A DNA stretch of 38,234 nt. Origin: Planctomycetaceae bacterium. GTDB lineage: Bacteria > Planctomycetota > Planctomycetia > Pirellulales > Pirellulaceae. The stretch lies in the NCBI GenBank assembly GCA_021298315.1, contig JAJTFC010000021.1, positions 1-38,234 on the forward strand, in the 5' to 3' direction. The notes under the pieces are model-generated. The model saw nothing but the letters and a program-made list of their open reading frames with translations. It was not told where the DNA came from and did no database searches. Positions 1-8,979 of the stretch are shown piece after piece. Both the position numbers and the translations under genes were made by a program. Positions within the stretch are counted from its first letter, which is position 1. Every line of letters begins with the position of its first letter.

Positions 1-120
1 ATCGCTGCCTGCCTTATCTCTGCCTGCCTTATCGCTGCCTGTCTTATCGCTGCCTGCCTTATCGCTGCCTGCTTTGTCACTGCCTGCTTTGTCGCTGCCT
101 GCTTTGTCGCTGCCTGCTTG
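1..120 (-). repeat. 15-bp tandem repeat, 8 visible units, in-frame coding
   Basis: Eight head-to-tail 15-bp units fill positions 1-120, consensus ATCGCTGCCTGCCTT on the plus strand. On the coding minus strand each unit encodes KAGSD, with variants KAGRD, KTGSD and QAGSD. The right end (106-120) is the most diverged and borders non-repeat coding sequence. The array continues past the left edge, so its true copy number cannot be read. Unit length is a multiple of three, so gain or loss of units keeps the frame. Confidence 0.95.
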
Positions 121-2352
121 ATTGTTTGCAGCATCATCATTCATTTCCGAGTTAGCCTCAGGGGGGGCAGTCGAATCGTTCCTGGCGCGATTGGCTTGTC
201 GATCCCCCGACGGGTTCTGTTGCTTCTCGTTGAGAAACTGCTGGATCTTCTCAAATGCACCACGATCCTGATTCGTCGTTTGATTGCTCGATTGACTTTG
301 AGTCTTTCCAGACTTCATCTGCGAGTGGTCCCTGGAGTCCGATTCGGTTGAGGATGCCGCAGCACCACCATTCATCTCTGATTGATTAGGATTAGCTTGC
401 TCGCTTGGCGTGGCGTTAGACGGATTATTTATTCCGTTTGCATCTTCTTGATTGGATCCTGATTTTTGCTCTCCACGATCTGAACCACTCGATAGGCCAC
501 CCTTAGGAGTTTGTGATTGGTTAGGTTCGGATGGATTTTTTTGAGAAGGATCCTGTTGCTTCATGCTCGGGTTTGATTTGGCAGCACTGTTCTTTGGGTT
601 TTCTCGGAATTTATCCCAATCGACTCTCTGCTTTGGGTTGGGGTTTTGAGCCTCCGTAATTTTAGGATCACTCGGTGCGGACAGTTCGCTCGGATCCTGC
701 GAATTTTCGACTTTGGATTCTGGTTCGACGATGCGGATACGCATCACCTGCGATAAAGCCTTCTGTGGATCGAGCTTTCGGCTAGTTGGGTTATGGAAGT
801 TGTCTTTGGCGATACCGACAAGATCGATCTGGTCACCTACCTTGAACTGGTGGTTCCGTGGCACAAACGTGTATTGGGCATTCTTGCTTCTCGGGTTTTC
901 TTCTTCGCTTGGAGCTTCGAATAAAACCTCGCGGAAGATGACTTTAGGTTCTTGGGGGCTTAACTTATTTTCGACCGCTCCTTGGATTTCGACCGAAGTT
1001 AGACCGTAGTCTGGATCGCGAGCGTTCAGATCAAGTGAGATTGCTTGATCGATTGGGATCTCTACCGGGAGATTTGAATTTGAGGAGAATTCGATTTCAG
1101 GGGGTAAATCTGGGATGATTTTTACTTGGTAGATAATCGGATCATGATTGGCTTCTTTAAGGCTGTTGACGGCATGGATCCGGTAATTCGTGATTCGTTT
1201 TTCGATAGAGCTCTTTCGATCGATGGTCGCAGTCCAGCTTGCCTCAAGCTGGGTCTTGTCGACCCGCATGTCGAGGAACTCTCTTGCGCTGATGAATAGT
1301 TTGTTTTGTAGAACAGGATCGAATTCGATCCTGGCATTTTGCATTTCCTGATTAGCAACTGCGTGGATGCTGGCGATGGTTCCTTCGGGGGCCTCGAAGT
1401 GTCCTTGTTGCTGGATTGAACGCGGTTTGAGTTTTGTATAAGCGGGGAAATCCAAATCGATGTGATCGATAGCTACCAGGGGAACGATTTGAATACGCAC
1501 ATCGAAAGGCCCTGCTACCGCATCACCTGCATGAATCCAATAGGTAAGTGGCTGGTGGAGTCCACCAGAATCTTTCCCAAAATCGATTTTATAGTTGACA
1601 CCTTGGATTTCCTCTTTCATTGGGACGGTCTGTCCGCGAACTTGACCATCTGAAAGATCGTATCGCAAGAATACTTTTTCGCTCTTGAGAAGCCCACTGA
1701 CAGTCACATCGATCGGGATTGAACTCCCTTGCATGATCGTGGTAGTACCTGGGGTAACTTGCGCAAATTGAACTCGGGTCGCAGGAGCGATATTGGACCA
1801 GGGCATCAGCATGCGAGCCGTGCTAGTTAATCCGCTTTTTGGACTCGCCAGGAAGTAAATCATCGTGCAGAGCAAGCAACCAAAGAAAGCTGCACTGAGT
1901 CTGATTAAACTTGCGGTGTCAGCGACTTGAGATGCGTCTGAGTTTCTCAAAAAGCCGAAAGCGTATCTTCCTACGAAGTTCAGTACGCTCTTGGGAGCGG
2001 TATTGGCAGTTTGGTTAAGTTGGATCCAACTGATAAGGCTGTCTTTTGATCTTGGGTCTTGCAGCTCAAACTGCCTCGCAGCGTATTCCGGGTGGATCCT
2101 ATAACGCATCGGAGGAAGTACTCGCCTGAAAAACCACCAAAAGCTCCAGGAAGCCAAACCGATCCAAAGCAGGAACCGGACAGGCTTGTTGAATTCCCAA
2201 ACCCAATGATCGATCAAAACGAATAGAAACACCGAAAACAGTTGGACGCTCAGTAGGATCATCCATCCATAAAACAATTCGGTTTTGCGGATATGAACCG
2301 CTGCGCTCTGAACAAAGTCCTGAATTGGATCCCGAGCTACAGCTTGACTCAT
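1..2352 (-). CDS. Large membrane-anchored protein, DUF4175-like (partial, C-terminus off window)
   Basis: The minus-strand reading frame is open from ATG at 2352 to the left edge (784 codons, no stop), so the C-terminus is missing. Three hydrophobic segments are visible at about residues 26-48, 58-75 and 148-170, followed by a long extracytoplasmic beta-rich part and then, from about residue 560, a low-complexity Ser/Gln/Asn/Pro-rich tail. A short ordered stretch (FEKIQQFLNEKQQ) interrupts the tail before eight KAGSD-type pentapeptides at the edge. This layout resembles the large planctomycete proteins annotated as DUF4175 or 'membrane associated' that occur near MoxR/VWA genes; that assignment is from memory of the family and is moderate. 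The start lies 4 bp after the stop of the 2357-2848 gene, so the two are probably co-transcribed and coupled. The biochemical role is unknown. Confidence 0.75.
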   Translation of the reverse strand, partial: MSQAVARDPIQDFVQSAAVHIRKTELFYGWMILLSVQLFSVFLFVLIDHWVWEFNKPVRFLLWIGLASWSFWWFFRRVLPPMRYRIHPEYAARQFELQDPRSKDSLISWIQLNQTANTAPKSVLNFVGRYAFGFLRNSDASQVADTASLIRLSAAFFGCLLCTMIYFLASPKSGLTSTARMLMPWSNIAPATRVQFAQVTPGTTTIMQGSSIPIDVTVSGLLKSEKVFLRYDLSDGQVRGQTVPMKEEIQGVNYKIDFGKDSGGLHQPLTYWIHAGDAVAGPFDVRIQIVPLVAIDHIDLDFPAYTKLKPRSIQQQGHFEAPEGTIASIHAVANQEMQNARIEFDPVLQNKLFISAREFLDMRVDKTQLEASWTATIDRKSSIEKRITNYRIHAVNSLKEANHDPIIYQVKIIPDLPPEIEFSSNSNLPVEIPIDQAISLDLNARDPDYGLTSVEIQGAVENKLSPQEPKVIFREVLFEAPSEEENPRSKNAQYTFVPRNHQFKVGDQIDLVGIAKDNFHNPTSRKLDPQKALSQVMRIRIVEPESKVENSQDPSELSAPSDPKITEAQNPNPKQRVDWDKFRENPKNSAAKSNPSMKQQDPSQKNPSEPNQSQTPKGGLSSGSDRGEQKSGSNQEDANGINNPSNATPSEQANPNQSEMNGGAAASSTESDSRDHSQMKSGKTQSQSSNQTTNQDRGAFEKIQQFLNEKQQNPSGDRQANRARNDSTAPPEANSEMNDDAANNQAGSDKAGSDKAGSDKAGSDKAGSDKTGSDKAGRDKAGSD

Positions 2353-2356
2353 ATCT

Positions 2357-2848
2357 CTAAAGTCCCATGCCTAGGTATCCACCGGACTCGGCAAGCGTCT
2401 TATCGAGTTGTTCAAGACGCTGCTTGGTCCTCTCGGAGTCCCCGGCTTGAATGAACCGGTTGAATTCCTCGATCACCGCGTTGGAGACGGTTTCCTTGAA
2501 CCAATTTACCACATGTTGTTCGAGCCAAGGAACATTTTCTTGGTCGAGTTCAACAACTAGAACACACCGAATCGCCTTTGAATCGGTAGTATCGGTAAAG
2601 AGCAAACCTTCGAATTTAAAGGCGATCAGACCAGCGTTGGGGTTGTTCGTTACGTAAAATCGGCAGTGAGCGTTGTGCAAGAAGTAATTGTTGTGAGTAC
2701 CGTGAATTTGGATCGCACTTTTGATCCTATTCCATTTAGCCACTAGTGCTGGAGAAGCGTCCAGGGGGGGATCTAGGCGTGTGACGCTTCTAAGTGGCAG
2801 GCAGTCGAATTGAATATCGACTGGACGATGGTTGGAAGTGGATTGCAT
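2357..2848 (-). CDS. Conserved hypothetical protein, 163 aa
   Basis: I do not recognise a named domain. The protein is soluble, without signal peptide or membrane segment. Its middle is beta-rich (IQIHGTHNNYFLHNAHCRFYVTN, split by short turns, then GLIAFKFEGLLFTD), followed by an amphipathic helical C-terminus (about residues 105-155) rich in Glu/Gln/Arg and ending GGYLGMGL. A Shine-Dalgarno-like AAGGA lies 8 nt before ATG 2848. It sits 29 bp downstream of sucA and 4 bp upstream of the large membrane protein, all on the minus strand, so the three probably form one transcript. It may serve the membrane protein rather than the TCA enzyme, because spacing to the membrane gene is tighter; that is inference. 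Confidence 0.75.
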   Translation of the reverse strand: MQSTSNHRPVDIQFDCLPLRSVTRLDPPLDASPALVAKWNRIKSAIQIHGTHNNYFLHNAHCRFYVTNNPNAGLIAFKFEGLLFTDTTDSKAIRCVLVVELDQENVPWLEQHVVNWFKETVSNAVIEEFNRFIQAGDSERTKQRLEQLDKTLAESGGYLGMGL

Positions 2849-2877
2849 CTCCGGATCCTTGGTGTTGCGTGTGAGGG

Positions 2878-5634
2878 CTAGAGTCCGGCGAAGGCCTGCG
2901 TGAGCAGATCCCTTTCTTCGAGTTTATGCGATCGAAGTGAACCTGTGGCCGGGCTAGCCGATTCGGGTCTGGAGATTAGCATCAGTGGATAAGACTTAGC
3001 GATATCATCACCCCAACGCATTTTTACAAATTGCCAAGCTCCCATATTGCTCGGTTCGTCTTGGTACCAATACACGGGAGTACCTGCTGGGTATACCGAA
3101 AGAGCTTTTAGAACGTGAGCCGGGTCCATGGGATAGAATTGCTCGATGCGAAGCAGGGCGACATCGTCCCGACCGAGTTTCTTGCGTTCCTCAAAAAGAT
3201 CGTAATAGGCTTTTCCAGAACTCATCAAAATCCTCCGTGTGTTTTGGCTTGCAGGCCGATCATCAGGTAGGATCTTCTTAAACGTCCCTTGCTCAATCTC
3301 TTCAAGAACGGACGTGCAGCCAGGGTGACGAAGTAGGCTCTTGGGAGTCAGGACGATCAGCGGCTTACTCCACTTGGACTTTACTTGACGACGGAGCAAG
3401 TGGAAGTACTGAGCGGGCGTCGATGGCTGAGCGACAATCACGTTGTGTTCGGCTGTCAGAAGCAACAGGCGTTCCAAGCGAGCGCTGCAATGCTCTGGAC
3501 CTTGGCCTTCGAAGCCATGTGGCAGAAGCATCACTAAGCGGCTTAAGCGTTTCCATTTGTCTTCAGCGCTGGTGATAAACTGATCGACGATGCACTGGGC
3601 GACATTCCAGAAGTCGCCGAATTGAGCTTCCCACATCACGAGGCCTTCTGGGCAATCTAGGCTGTAGCCGTATTCGAATCCCAAGACGGCGGCTTCAGAG
3701 AGTGGACTATTTACGATCTCTACACGGGCTTGCCCTTGTCGCAGATGCCCCATGGCCATGAATCGAGCATTGTTGTCGACATCGTGAAGAACGGCATGTC
3801 TATGGGAGAAGGTTCCTCGCTCGACGTCTTGACCCGAGAGGCGGATGGGGTGTCCTTCGATGGCAAGTGAACCGAATGCAAGAACTTCTCCGGCTGCCCA
3901 ATCAAGCTTGGTCTTTCCAGAGGACATCTCTCGTCGATCTTCAAGAACTCGGGCGATCTTCTTGTTGACGTGAAAGCCGGACGGAACTTGGCTAACTTTA
4001 TCCAGCAGTTCGGCTGCCGTTGGTCGGTCGATGGCCGTGTTTACAACTAAGTCTACTGGTTCGGGTCCACCGTAGTAACCTTGCCAGATACCTGTCATTG
4101 TTTGAAGGTCGTGTACAAACGGCTCGCTCTTGGCCAGTTCGAACTCTCGGGTCAGTTGCTGATGTCTTGCTTCGGAGATCGCGTCGGCTTCTAAACGACT
4201 CATTCCGTTCATGCTAAGGAGATGTTCCAAGTACGATTCACGAACACCTTTCTTGGCATCAATGGCCGCGTACATCAAGGGCTGAGTAAATCGGGGTTCG
4301 TCCGATTCGTTGTGCCCGAGTTTGCGGTAGGCGTACATATCGATCACGACATCCTTTTCGAATTGCTTCCGGAAATCCATCGCCAGTGCAACGACTTGGG
4401 CAACCGCCTCTGGGTCTTCTCCATTGACGTGAAAGATCGGGATTTCGAGCATCTTGGCGATATCGGTCGCGTAGGTACAAGAACGCCCTTGATCTGGTTC
4501 GGTTGTAAAACCGACTTGATTGTTGATCACTACGTGCAGGGTGCCGCCGGTTCGATATCCTGGCAATTCGCTGAGATTGAGAGTTTCTTGAACCACACCT
4601 TCGCCTATGAAAGCGGCATCACCGTGGATCAAAATGGTCATATTATCGGTTCGGTGAACATCTCCATCTCTGTCTTGTTTGGAGCGACAGCGGCCCAGAG
4701 CCACGGGATTGACGAACTCAAGGTGGCTAGGGTTAAAGCAAAGGGATATGTGCAGTTTCTCGCCCGCGCGAGTCGTCCAGTCGCTGCTATATCCCATGTG
4801 ATACTTTACGTCCCCGCCACCGCGAAACATCTCGGGATTCGGATCATCGAATGACCAGAAGATGCTCTGGGCTCGTTTGCCCATGATATTCGCTAAAACG
4901 TTCAGCCGTCCTCGGTGGGCCATCGCCATAACGACGTTTCCAACGCCCTGCTCACCGGCTTTTTCTAAAGCTAGATCCAACAGTGGAATAAGACTCTCGG
5001 AGCCTTCGAGCGAGAATGTCTTAGAGCCGGTGTATTTCTTGCGAACAAACTCCTCGAATAAAGCGGCATCGGTGAGCCGAGTGTAGATTCGGGTTTGTAC
5101 CTCGCGGGACAAAGGCAACCGGTTTTCGGTCGATTCCATCCTTCGCTGAAGCCATTCACGGATGGTGCGGTTATCGATGTGCATGAACTGAGCACCGATA
5201 CTTCGGCAATAAGTCTCTCGAAGCTTGTCGATGATATCGTTGAGGGTGCGTCCATTGGTGTAATGGATATTCGGAGCTGCAAATGGCCTTTGCAAATCCT
5301 CTTTAGTCAGACCGTATGCATGCGGATCCAATTCAGGCAATGTTTTGCGATTGAACCCCAACGGATCGATCTTGGCCGCCAGGTGCCCTCGCACTCTATA
5401 TTCGCGAACCAACTGGTCGACCCGTTCTTGCATCCGAGCCAACCACAGAGCATCGGGAGCGGGATTCGATGTCCCATAACCATCGGCAACGACCGATTCG
5501 GTCACTAGACTCTCGGATTGAGCGCTCAGGGAGAAATCCTCAAAGTACCTTCGCCAAGTCTCCGAGACGCTCGATGGGTCGTTGATGAAGCGAACATACA
5601 AGTCATCGATGTAATCGAGACTGGTGGTATTCAT
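2878..5634 (-). CDS. sucA: 2-oxoglutarate dehydrogenase E1 component
   Basis: This is the thiamine-diphosphate-dependent E1 subunit of the 2-oxoglutarate dehydrogenase complex, which decarboxylates 2-oxoglutarate in the TCA cycle and passes the succinyl group to lipoyl-E2. Its 918 aa is close to the usual length of about 930. The N-terminus (YIDDLYVRFINDPSSVSETW) matches the E2-binding segment of the family. Visible motifs are MAHRGRLNVL (about 237-246), FNPSHLEFVNP (about 300), the ThDP/Mg signature GDAAFIGEG (338-346) ending at NNQ (371-373), and LGHNESDEP. The C-terminal transketolase-like half contains HGFEGQGPEH. All appear intact. No clear Shine-Dalgarno precedes ATG 5634. The complex partners sucB and lpd are not in the window; the E2-like gene at 7941 has no lipoyl domain and is not a substitute for SucB. 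Confidence 0.97.
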   Translation of the reverse strand: MNTTSLDYIDDLYVRFINDPSSVSETWRRYFEDFSLSAQSESLVTESVVADGYGTSNPAPDALWLARMQERVDQLVREYRVRGHLAAKIDPLGFNRKTLPELDPHAYGLTKEDLQRPFAAPNIHYTNGRTLNDIIDKLRETYCRSIGAQFMHIDNRTIREWLQRRMESTENRLPLSREVQTRIYTRLTDAALFEEFVRKKYTGSKTFSLEGSESLIPLLDLALEKAGEQGVGNVVMAMAHRGRLNVLANIMGKRAQSIFWSFDDPNPEMFRGGGDVKYHMGYSSDWTTRAGEKLHISLCFNPSHLEFVNPVALGRCRSKQDRDGDVHRTDNMTILIHGDAAFIGEGVVQETLNLSELPGYRTGGTLHVVINNQVGFTTEPDQGRSCTYATDIAKMLEIPIFHVNGEDPEAVAQVVALAMDFRKQFEKDVVIDMYAYRKLGHNESDEPRFTQPLMYAAIDAKKGVRESYLEHLLSMNGMSRLEADAISEARHQQLTREFELAKSEPFVHDLQTMTGIWQGYYGGPEPVDLVVNTAIDRPTAAELLDKVSQVPSGFHVNKKIARVLEDRREMSSGKTKLDWAAGEVLAFGSLAIEGHPIRLSGQDVERGTFSHRHAVLHDVDNNARFMAMGHLRQGQARVEIVNSPLSEAAVLGFEYGYSLDCPEGLVMWEAQFGDFWNVAQCIVDQFITSAEDKWKRLSRLVMLLPHGFEGQGPEHCSARLERLLLLTAEHNVIVAQPSTPAQYFHLLRRQVKSKWSKPLIVLTPKSLLRHPGCTSVLEEIEQGTFKKILPDDRPASQNTRRILMSSGKAYYDLFEERKKLGRDDVALLRIEQFYPMDPAHVLKALSVYPAGTPVYWYQDEPSNMGAWQFVKMRWGDDIAKSYPLMLISRPESASPATGSLRSHKLEERDLLTQAFAGL

Positions 5635-6009
5635 GGCAGTTTTCTGATTTTGAGTTGTATAGGTCGGAAGTTAGATCGTCCGAGCCATGAACAAGCCGCA
5701 TTGAGGATTCGATTGCCCTAGAGGCCATCCCAAAGGTGGTCGAAACGCCTTTGGAGGTTGCCAAGGGTGGGATGCGATCCATCCTGACTTTCCGGACTCG
5801 TCGGATTATACCTGCGCCATTCGGTCGCGGTAATGGCGGTTTATCAGTTCAATTGATGAATTTTAGGTCATTTGGGAAATTTCGTCACCCGTGCGGCAGA
5901 TCTAGCTCAAGGGCAGCCTTAAAAAGCTCCCTAAAGCGGGCTTGATTCGATCTGCTGCAGGTGTCTAGACTCCCGGGTCGAATCCCGAGTGAAATTGGAA
6001 AGGAATCCT
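5635..6009. promoter_or_regulatory. Divergent intergenic region with a short hairpin
   Basis: This 375-bp gap separates divergent sucA and the PPIase gene and must hold both promoters, though I could not define convincing -35/-10 boxes. It contains a perfect 7-bp inverted repeat, CCAAAGG at 5730-5736 and CCTTTGG at 5748-5754, with an 11-nt loop. No T-run follows on either strand, so a terminator is unlikely; an operator or leader hairpin is possible. I see no gene in the gap. Confidence 0.3.
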
Positions 6010-7944
6010 ATGCCAACTGCAAAAGCATCTCAAGCGCGTCGTTTCTTCACCGCAAGCCTTTTGGCAAACTGTTTTTTGGTGCCGATTTTGGTGCTCAACC
6101 CCACCATCACACAGGCACAGGATCGCAATGGATCGCCCGCCGGCCAAGGTACCAAAACGAAGATTTCAGGCACCCAAACCTCGTCGCGGAACAACATCAA
6201 GGACACCGACGCCGCGAATGCTCCGAACTCAGAGAACGGGCCTGCGATCGTCGCGCTTGTGAACAGCCAAAAAATCACTCTGCAGGATCTTGCAAATCTT
6301 TGCGTGATGCGTCATGGCGAAGAAGTCCTTGACAACATGGTTAATCGGTACTTGATTCTCCAGGCTTGCCAGGAACGCAAAATCGAAATCACTCAAAAAG
6401 ATGTCGACGACGAAATTGGGAGGATTGCATCAAAATTCAACCTTAGCGTTCAGATGTATCTCAAGCTCCTAGATAACGAACGAGACATTCGACCTGAATA
6501 CTATGCCTCGGATGTCGTATGGCCGATGCTTGCACTGCGTGAATTGAGCAAGGAGATGCTCAAGGTTTCCCCACAAGACATCGATCGCACATTTCAGAGC
6601 GAATTTGGTCCAAAAGTACAAGTTCGCATGATCGCTTGCAAGGATGCGGCAAAACTACAGCAGATTCACCAGCAAGCGACCGCCAATCCAGATCTGTTCA
6701 AAACCTTGGCAAGAGATAACTCCGAGGATCCAGCCAGCGCCAGTGTCGAAGGACTTTTACCGCCGATTCGGATGTACACCGGTGAGGACCAACTCGAGAA
6801 AATCGCTTTCGCCCTGCAGCCAGGTCAGATTTCCGATATTTTTAAAGTCGGCGATCTTAGCGTAACCCTGCAATGCGTGCGTCACATGCCCCCAGCTAAC
6901 CCACCAGCAGCCCAGTTAGCGGAAATCCAAGCCAGGATCAAAGCAGAGCTCGAAGAGCAGAAACTCCGTCAATCTGCCGAAACGATCTACACCGAACTCA
7001 GGAATCGCGCTCAAATCGTCACCGTCCTCGGTCAGCAGCAACTTCAGCAACAATATCCAGGCATTGCTGCCGTAATCAACGGACAAAGCGTCACGATGGA
7101 GATCCTCGAAAAGGAATGCGTCAAACGGTTTGGTAATAAAATCCTTGAAGGTGAAATTAATCGCAAGCTCGTCGAGGACGCTCTTGCCAAAAGTGGTCAA
7201 ACGGTAACGCAACCCGAGGTTGACCAAGAGATCCGAAACACCGCTTTGTTTTACGGGTACATCAATGCCGATGGAACTCCCGATGTTCAGCGATGGATTG
7301 CCGACGTTTTAAGCGATAAAGGTAAGACTGTCGAAATGTATGTTCGCGATGCCGTCTGGCCTACCGTAGCCCTGAAGAAACTCTGCGCCGATCAAGTCCA
7401 AGTCACCGAGGAAGATATCCGCATGGCCTTCGAAGCGAACTACGGTCAGCGAGCAGAAATCCTTGCAATCGTTTTGAGCAATCAACGAACGGCCCAAGAG
7501 GTATGGGAGATGGCAAGAAGTCGCAACACCGAACAGTTCTTCGGCGAACTAGCCAATCAGTACTCCGTTGAGCCAAGCTCAAGAGCCAATTTCGGAAAAG
7601 TACCTCCACTGCGTAAATTCGGAGGACAAGCAAGCTTAGAAAAAGCTGCATTCGGTCTTAAACCTGGAGAAATGTCCGGCATCATCGAAGTCGGTGGACA
7701 GTACGTGATCCTCAGATCCCAAGGATTCACCGAACCTGTCGTCCAAGACGTAAATGCCGTCAAAGAGGACCTCGCTAATGAAGTTCGTGAGAAGAAACTC
7801 ACCAAACAAATGGATGCCATGATGGCGAAACTCTCCTCGGAAGCCCAGGTCACCAATATCCTCAATCCGAAAAAGAGCCGAGTCGGAAACGCCGAAATGC
7901 AAGCTTCGCTCGACGAACTGAAAAAGACCGAAGTCAAACGATGA
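6010..7944 (+). CDS. Exported protein with duplicated SurA/PPIC-like (parvulin) units
   Basis: Probable secreted periplasmic foldase or chaperone of the SurA/parvulin type. A signal peptide is visible (RRF...ANCFLVPILVL, likely cleavage after TQA near residue 37). The rest consists of two homologous halves, each starting with a SurA-N-like helical part (IVALVNSQKITLQDLA near residue 76; IAAVINGQSVTMEILE near 350), each containing a 'VWP..AL+.L' segment, and each ending with a PPIC-like segment (FALQPGQISDIFKVG; FGLKPGEMSGIIEVG). I start it at ATG 6010, which has GGAAAGGA 5 nt upstream; a GTG at 5989 would add 7 residues. The PPIC motifs are weakly conserved, so isomerase activity is uncertain and a purely chaperone role is possible. 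Its stop overlaps the start of the next gene (ATGA), which implies translational coupling. Confidence 0.85.
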   Translation: MPTAKASQARRFFTASLLANCFLVPILVLNPTITQAQDRNGSPAGQGTKTKISGTQTSSRNNIKDTDAANAPNSENGPAIVALVNSQKITLQDLANLCVMRHGEEVLDNMVNRYLILQACQERKIEITQKDVDDEIGRIASKFNLSVQMYLKLLDNERDIRPEYYASDVVWPMLALRELSKEMLKVSPQDIDRTFQSEFGPKVQVRMIACKDAAKLQQIHQQATANPDLFKTLARDNSEDPASASVEGLLPPIRMYTGEDQLEKIAFALQPGQISDIFKVGDLSVTLQCVRHMPPANPPAAQLAEIQARIKAELEEQKLRQSAETIYTELRNRAQIVTVLGQQQLQQQYPGIAAVINGQSVTMEILEKECVKRFGNKILEGEINRKLVEDALAKSGQTVTQPEVDQEIRNTALFYGYINADGTPDVQRWIADVLSDKGKTVEMYVRDAVWPTVALKKLCADQVQVTEEDIRMAFEANYGQRAEILAIVLSNQRTAQEVWEMARSRNTEQFFGELANQYSVEPSSRANFGKVPPLRKFGGQASLEKAAFGLKPGEMSGIIEVGGQYVILRSQGFTEPVVQDVNAVKEDLANEVREKKLTKQMDAMMAKLSSEAQVTNILNPKKSRVGNAEMQASLDELKKTEVKR

Positions 7945-8687
7945 CACGCCCAAACCGTGGCGAGCGTCGATGGGTACCCAGCCAACGCTACAGCCCCATC
8001 GATGCTTCTATCGCTGCAAAGCACGTACCGAGTTTCCCTCTCGTCGGGGAGATACAAGTCGCAGACGTTGAAACTTGGCGTCAATCGCTCAAAACACAAG
8101 GAAGGCGAGTCGGTTGGAACGCAATTCTTGCTCATGCCTACGGTCAAGTCTCGACTCAAATACCCCAACTGCGTGATGTCTATGTGTCGCGTCCTGTACC
8201 CTACTTCTATAGGCATCCTGAACCTATTGTTTCGCTAACAATACATCGCAAGGATGCGAATGGGGCTGAGCGATTGATCTGGGCCAGAATCACTTCTCCT
8301 CAAAATCATTCGCTCGATGAATTGCAGTCCAAAATCGATTGTTTTACCTCTAAGCCGATTGACGACGTCTTCAAGGACGGATTGCGACTAGAAAAACGCC
8401 TAGGACCGATCCGCCGTTTCAATTGGCACCTACTGATGCGTTGGTGCGGGCGAAAGCGAGCTAAGCATTTAGGAACCTTTAGCATATCTAGCCTCGGGCA
8501 TTTAGGAGCATTGAACCTCCATCATCCCATCGTCACTGCGACTAGTCTTGCCATGGGGCCCATAAAACCAAGCGGCATCTGCGACCTGGCGTTGATCTGC
8601 GACCATCGAGTCATCGATGGTGTCTTGGCCTGCGATGCTCTACGAAGCCTGAAGGATACCCTTAGACACCTTGTTTGTAACAGTTAG
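7941..8687 (+). CDS. Standalone 2-oxoacid dehydrogenase E2-type acyltransferase domain, no lipoyl domain
   Basis: The 248-aa product resembles the catalytic (CAT-like) domain of dihydrolipoamide acyltransferases. The E2 active-site motif is present as DHRVIDG at residues 221-227 (H222, D226), preceded by GTFSISSLGHLG and a typical SLAMGPI strand. There is no lipoyl domain, no E1/E3-binding domain and no Ala/Pro linker, whereas a normal E2 has all of these and is over 380 aa. It overlaps the PPIase gene by 4 bp. The conserved His/Asp suggests an acyltransferase acting on a free CoA thioester or on another protein's lipoyl group, or a structural role. Proximity to divergent sucA is suggestive, but the two are not in one transcript. 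Confidence 0.75.
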   Translation: MTRPNRGERRWVPSQRYSPIDASIAAKHVPSFPLVGEIQVADVETWRQSLKTQGRRVGWNAILAHAYGQVSTQIPQLRDVYVSRPVPYFYRHPEPIVSLTIHRKDANGAERLIWARITSPQNHSLDELQSKIDCFTSKPIDDVFKDGLRLEKRLGPIRRFNWHLLMRWCGRKRAKHLGTFSISSLGHLGALNLHHPIVTATSLAMGPIKPSGICDLALICDHRVIDGVLACDALRSLKDTLRHLVCNS

Positions 8688-8690
8688 CGG

Positions 8691-8708
8691 CAAAGCTGTA
8701 TCGCTTTG
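8691..8708 (+). terminator. Weak hairpin just after the acyltransferase stop
   Basis: CAAAGC (8691-8696) and GCTTTG (8703-8708) pair around a 6-nt loop, starting 4 nt after the stop. No U-rich tract follows. The remaining gap to 8979 shows no gene or other clear structure. Confidence 0.25.
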
Positions 8709-8979
8709 AATCCCGTCTCTATTTGCAATCGCTAGATTCCGTATAGCCGTTTCATTCCGATTCTAGCAGTATGCCCAAGAGTCAAATTAATCGACGAATT
8801 CACCCTAATCAACAACCCGAATGCTAGCCTTTCGCAGATGGGCACCAAATGCAATTGGTATGGTAGCCTTTTCTTGAAATACCCGTAGAATTCCACGCCG
8901 GCCAACTCCTGAAACTAGTGGTATTACCGGATAACCATTTGTCAGTTTTTGCCCAAACGTAGCGAATCAGGTTCGACGC

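Noticed and set aside
1..120. Tandem array considered as a CRISPR or a non-coding satellite
   Set aside because: Units are contiguous without spacers and stay in the reading frame of the large membrane protein, so a coding minisatellite explains it.
4222..4854. 210-aa plus-strand ORF inside sucA
   Set aside because: It lies fully antisense to a well-supported gene with conserved motifs, and its product has no recognisable features.
5730..5754. Inverted repeat between sucA and the PPIase gene as a terminator
   Set aside because: It lies upstream of both divergent genes and has no T-run on either side.
5989..6009. GTG start for the PPIase gene
   Set aside because: ATG 6010 has GGAAAGGA at good spacing and begins a normal signal peptide; the upstream seven residues overlap that ribosome site.
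7557..8216. 219-aa minus-strand ORF across the PPIase and acyltransferase genes
   Set aside because: It is antisense to two supported, overlapping genes and shows no domain.
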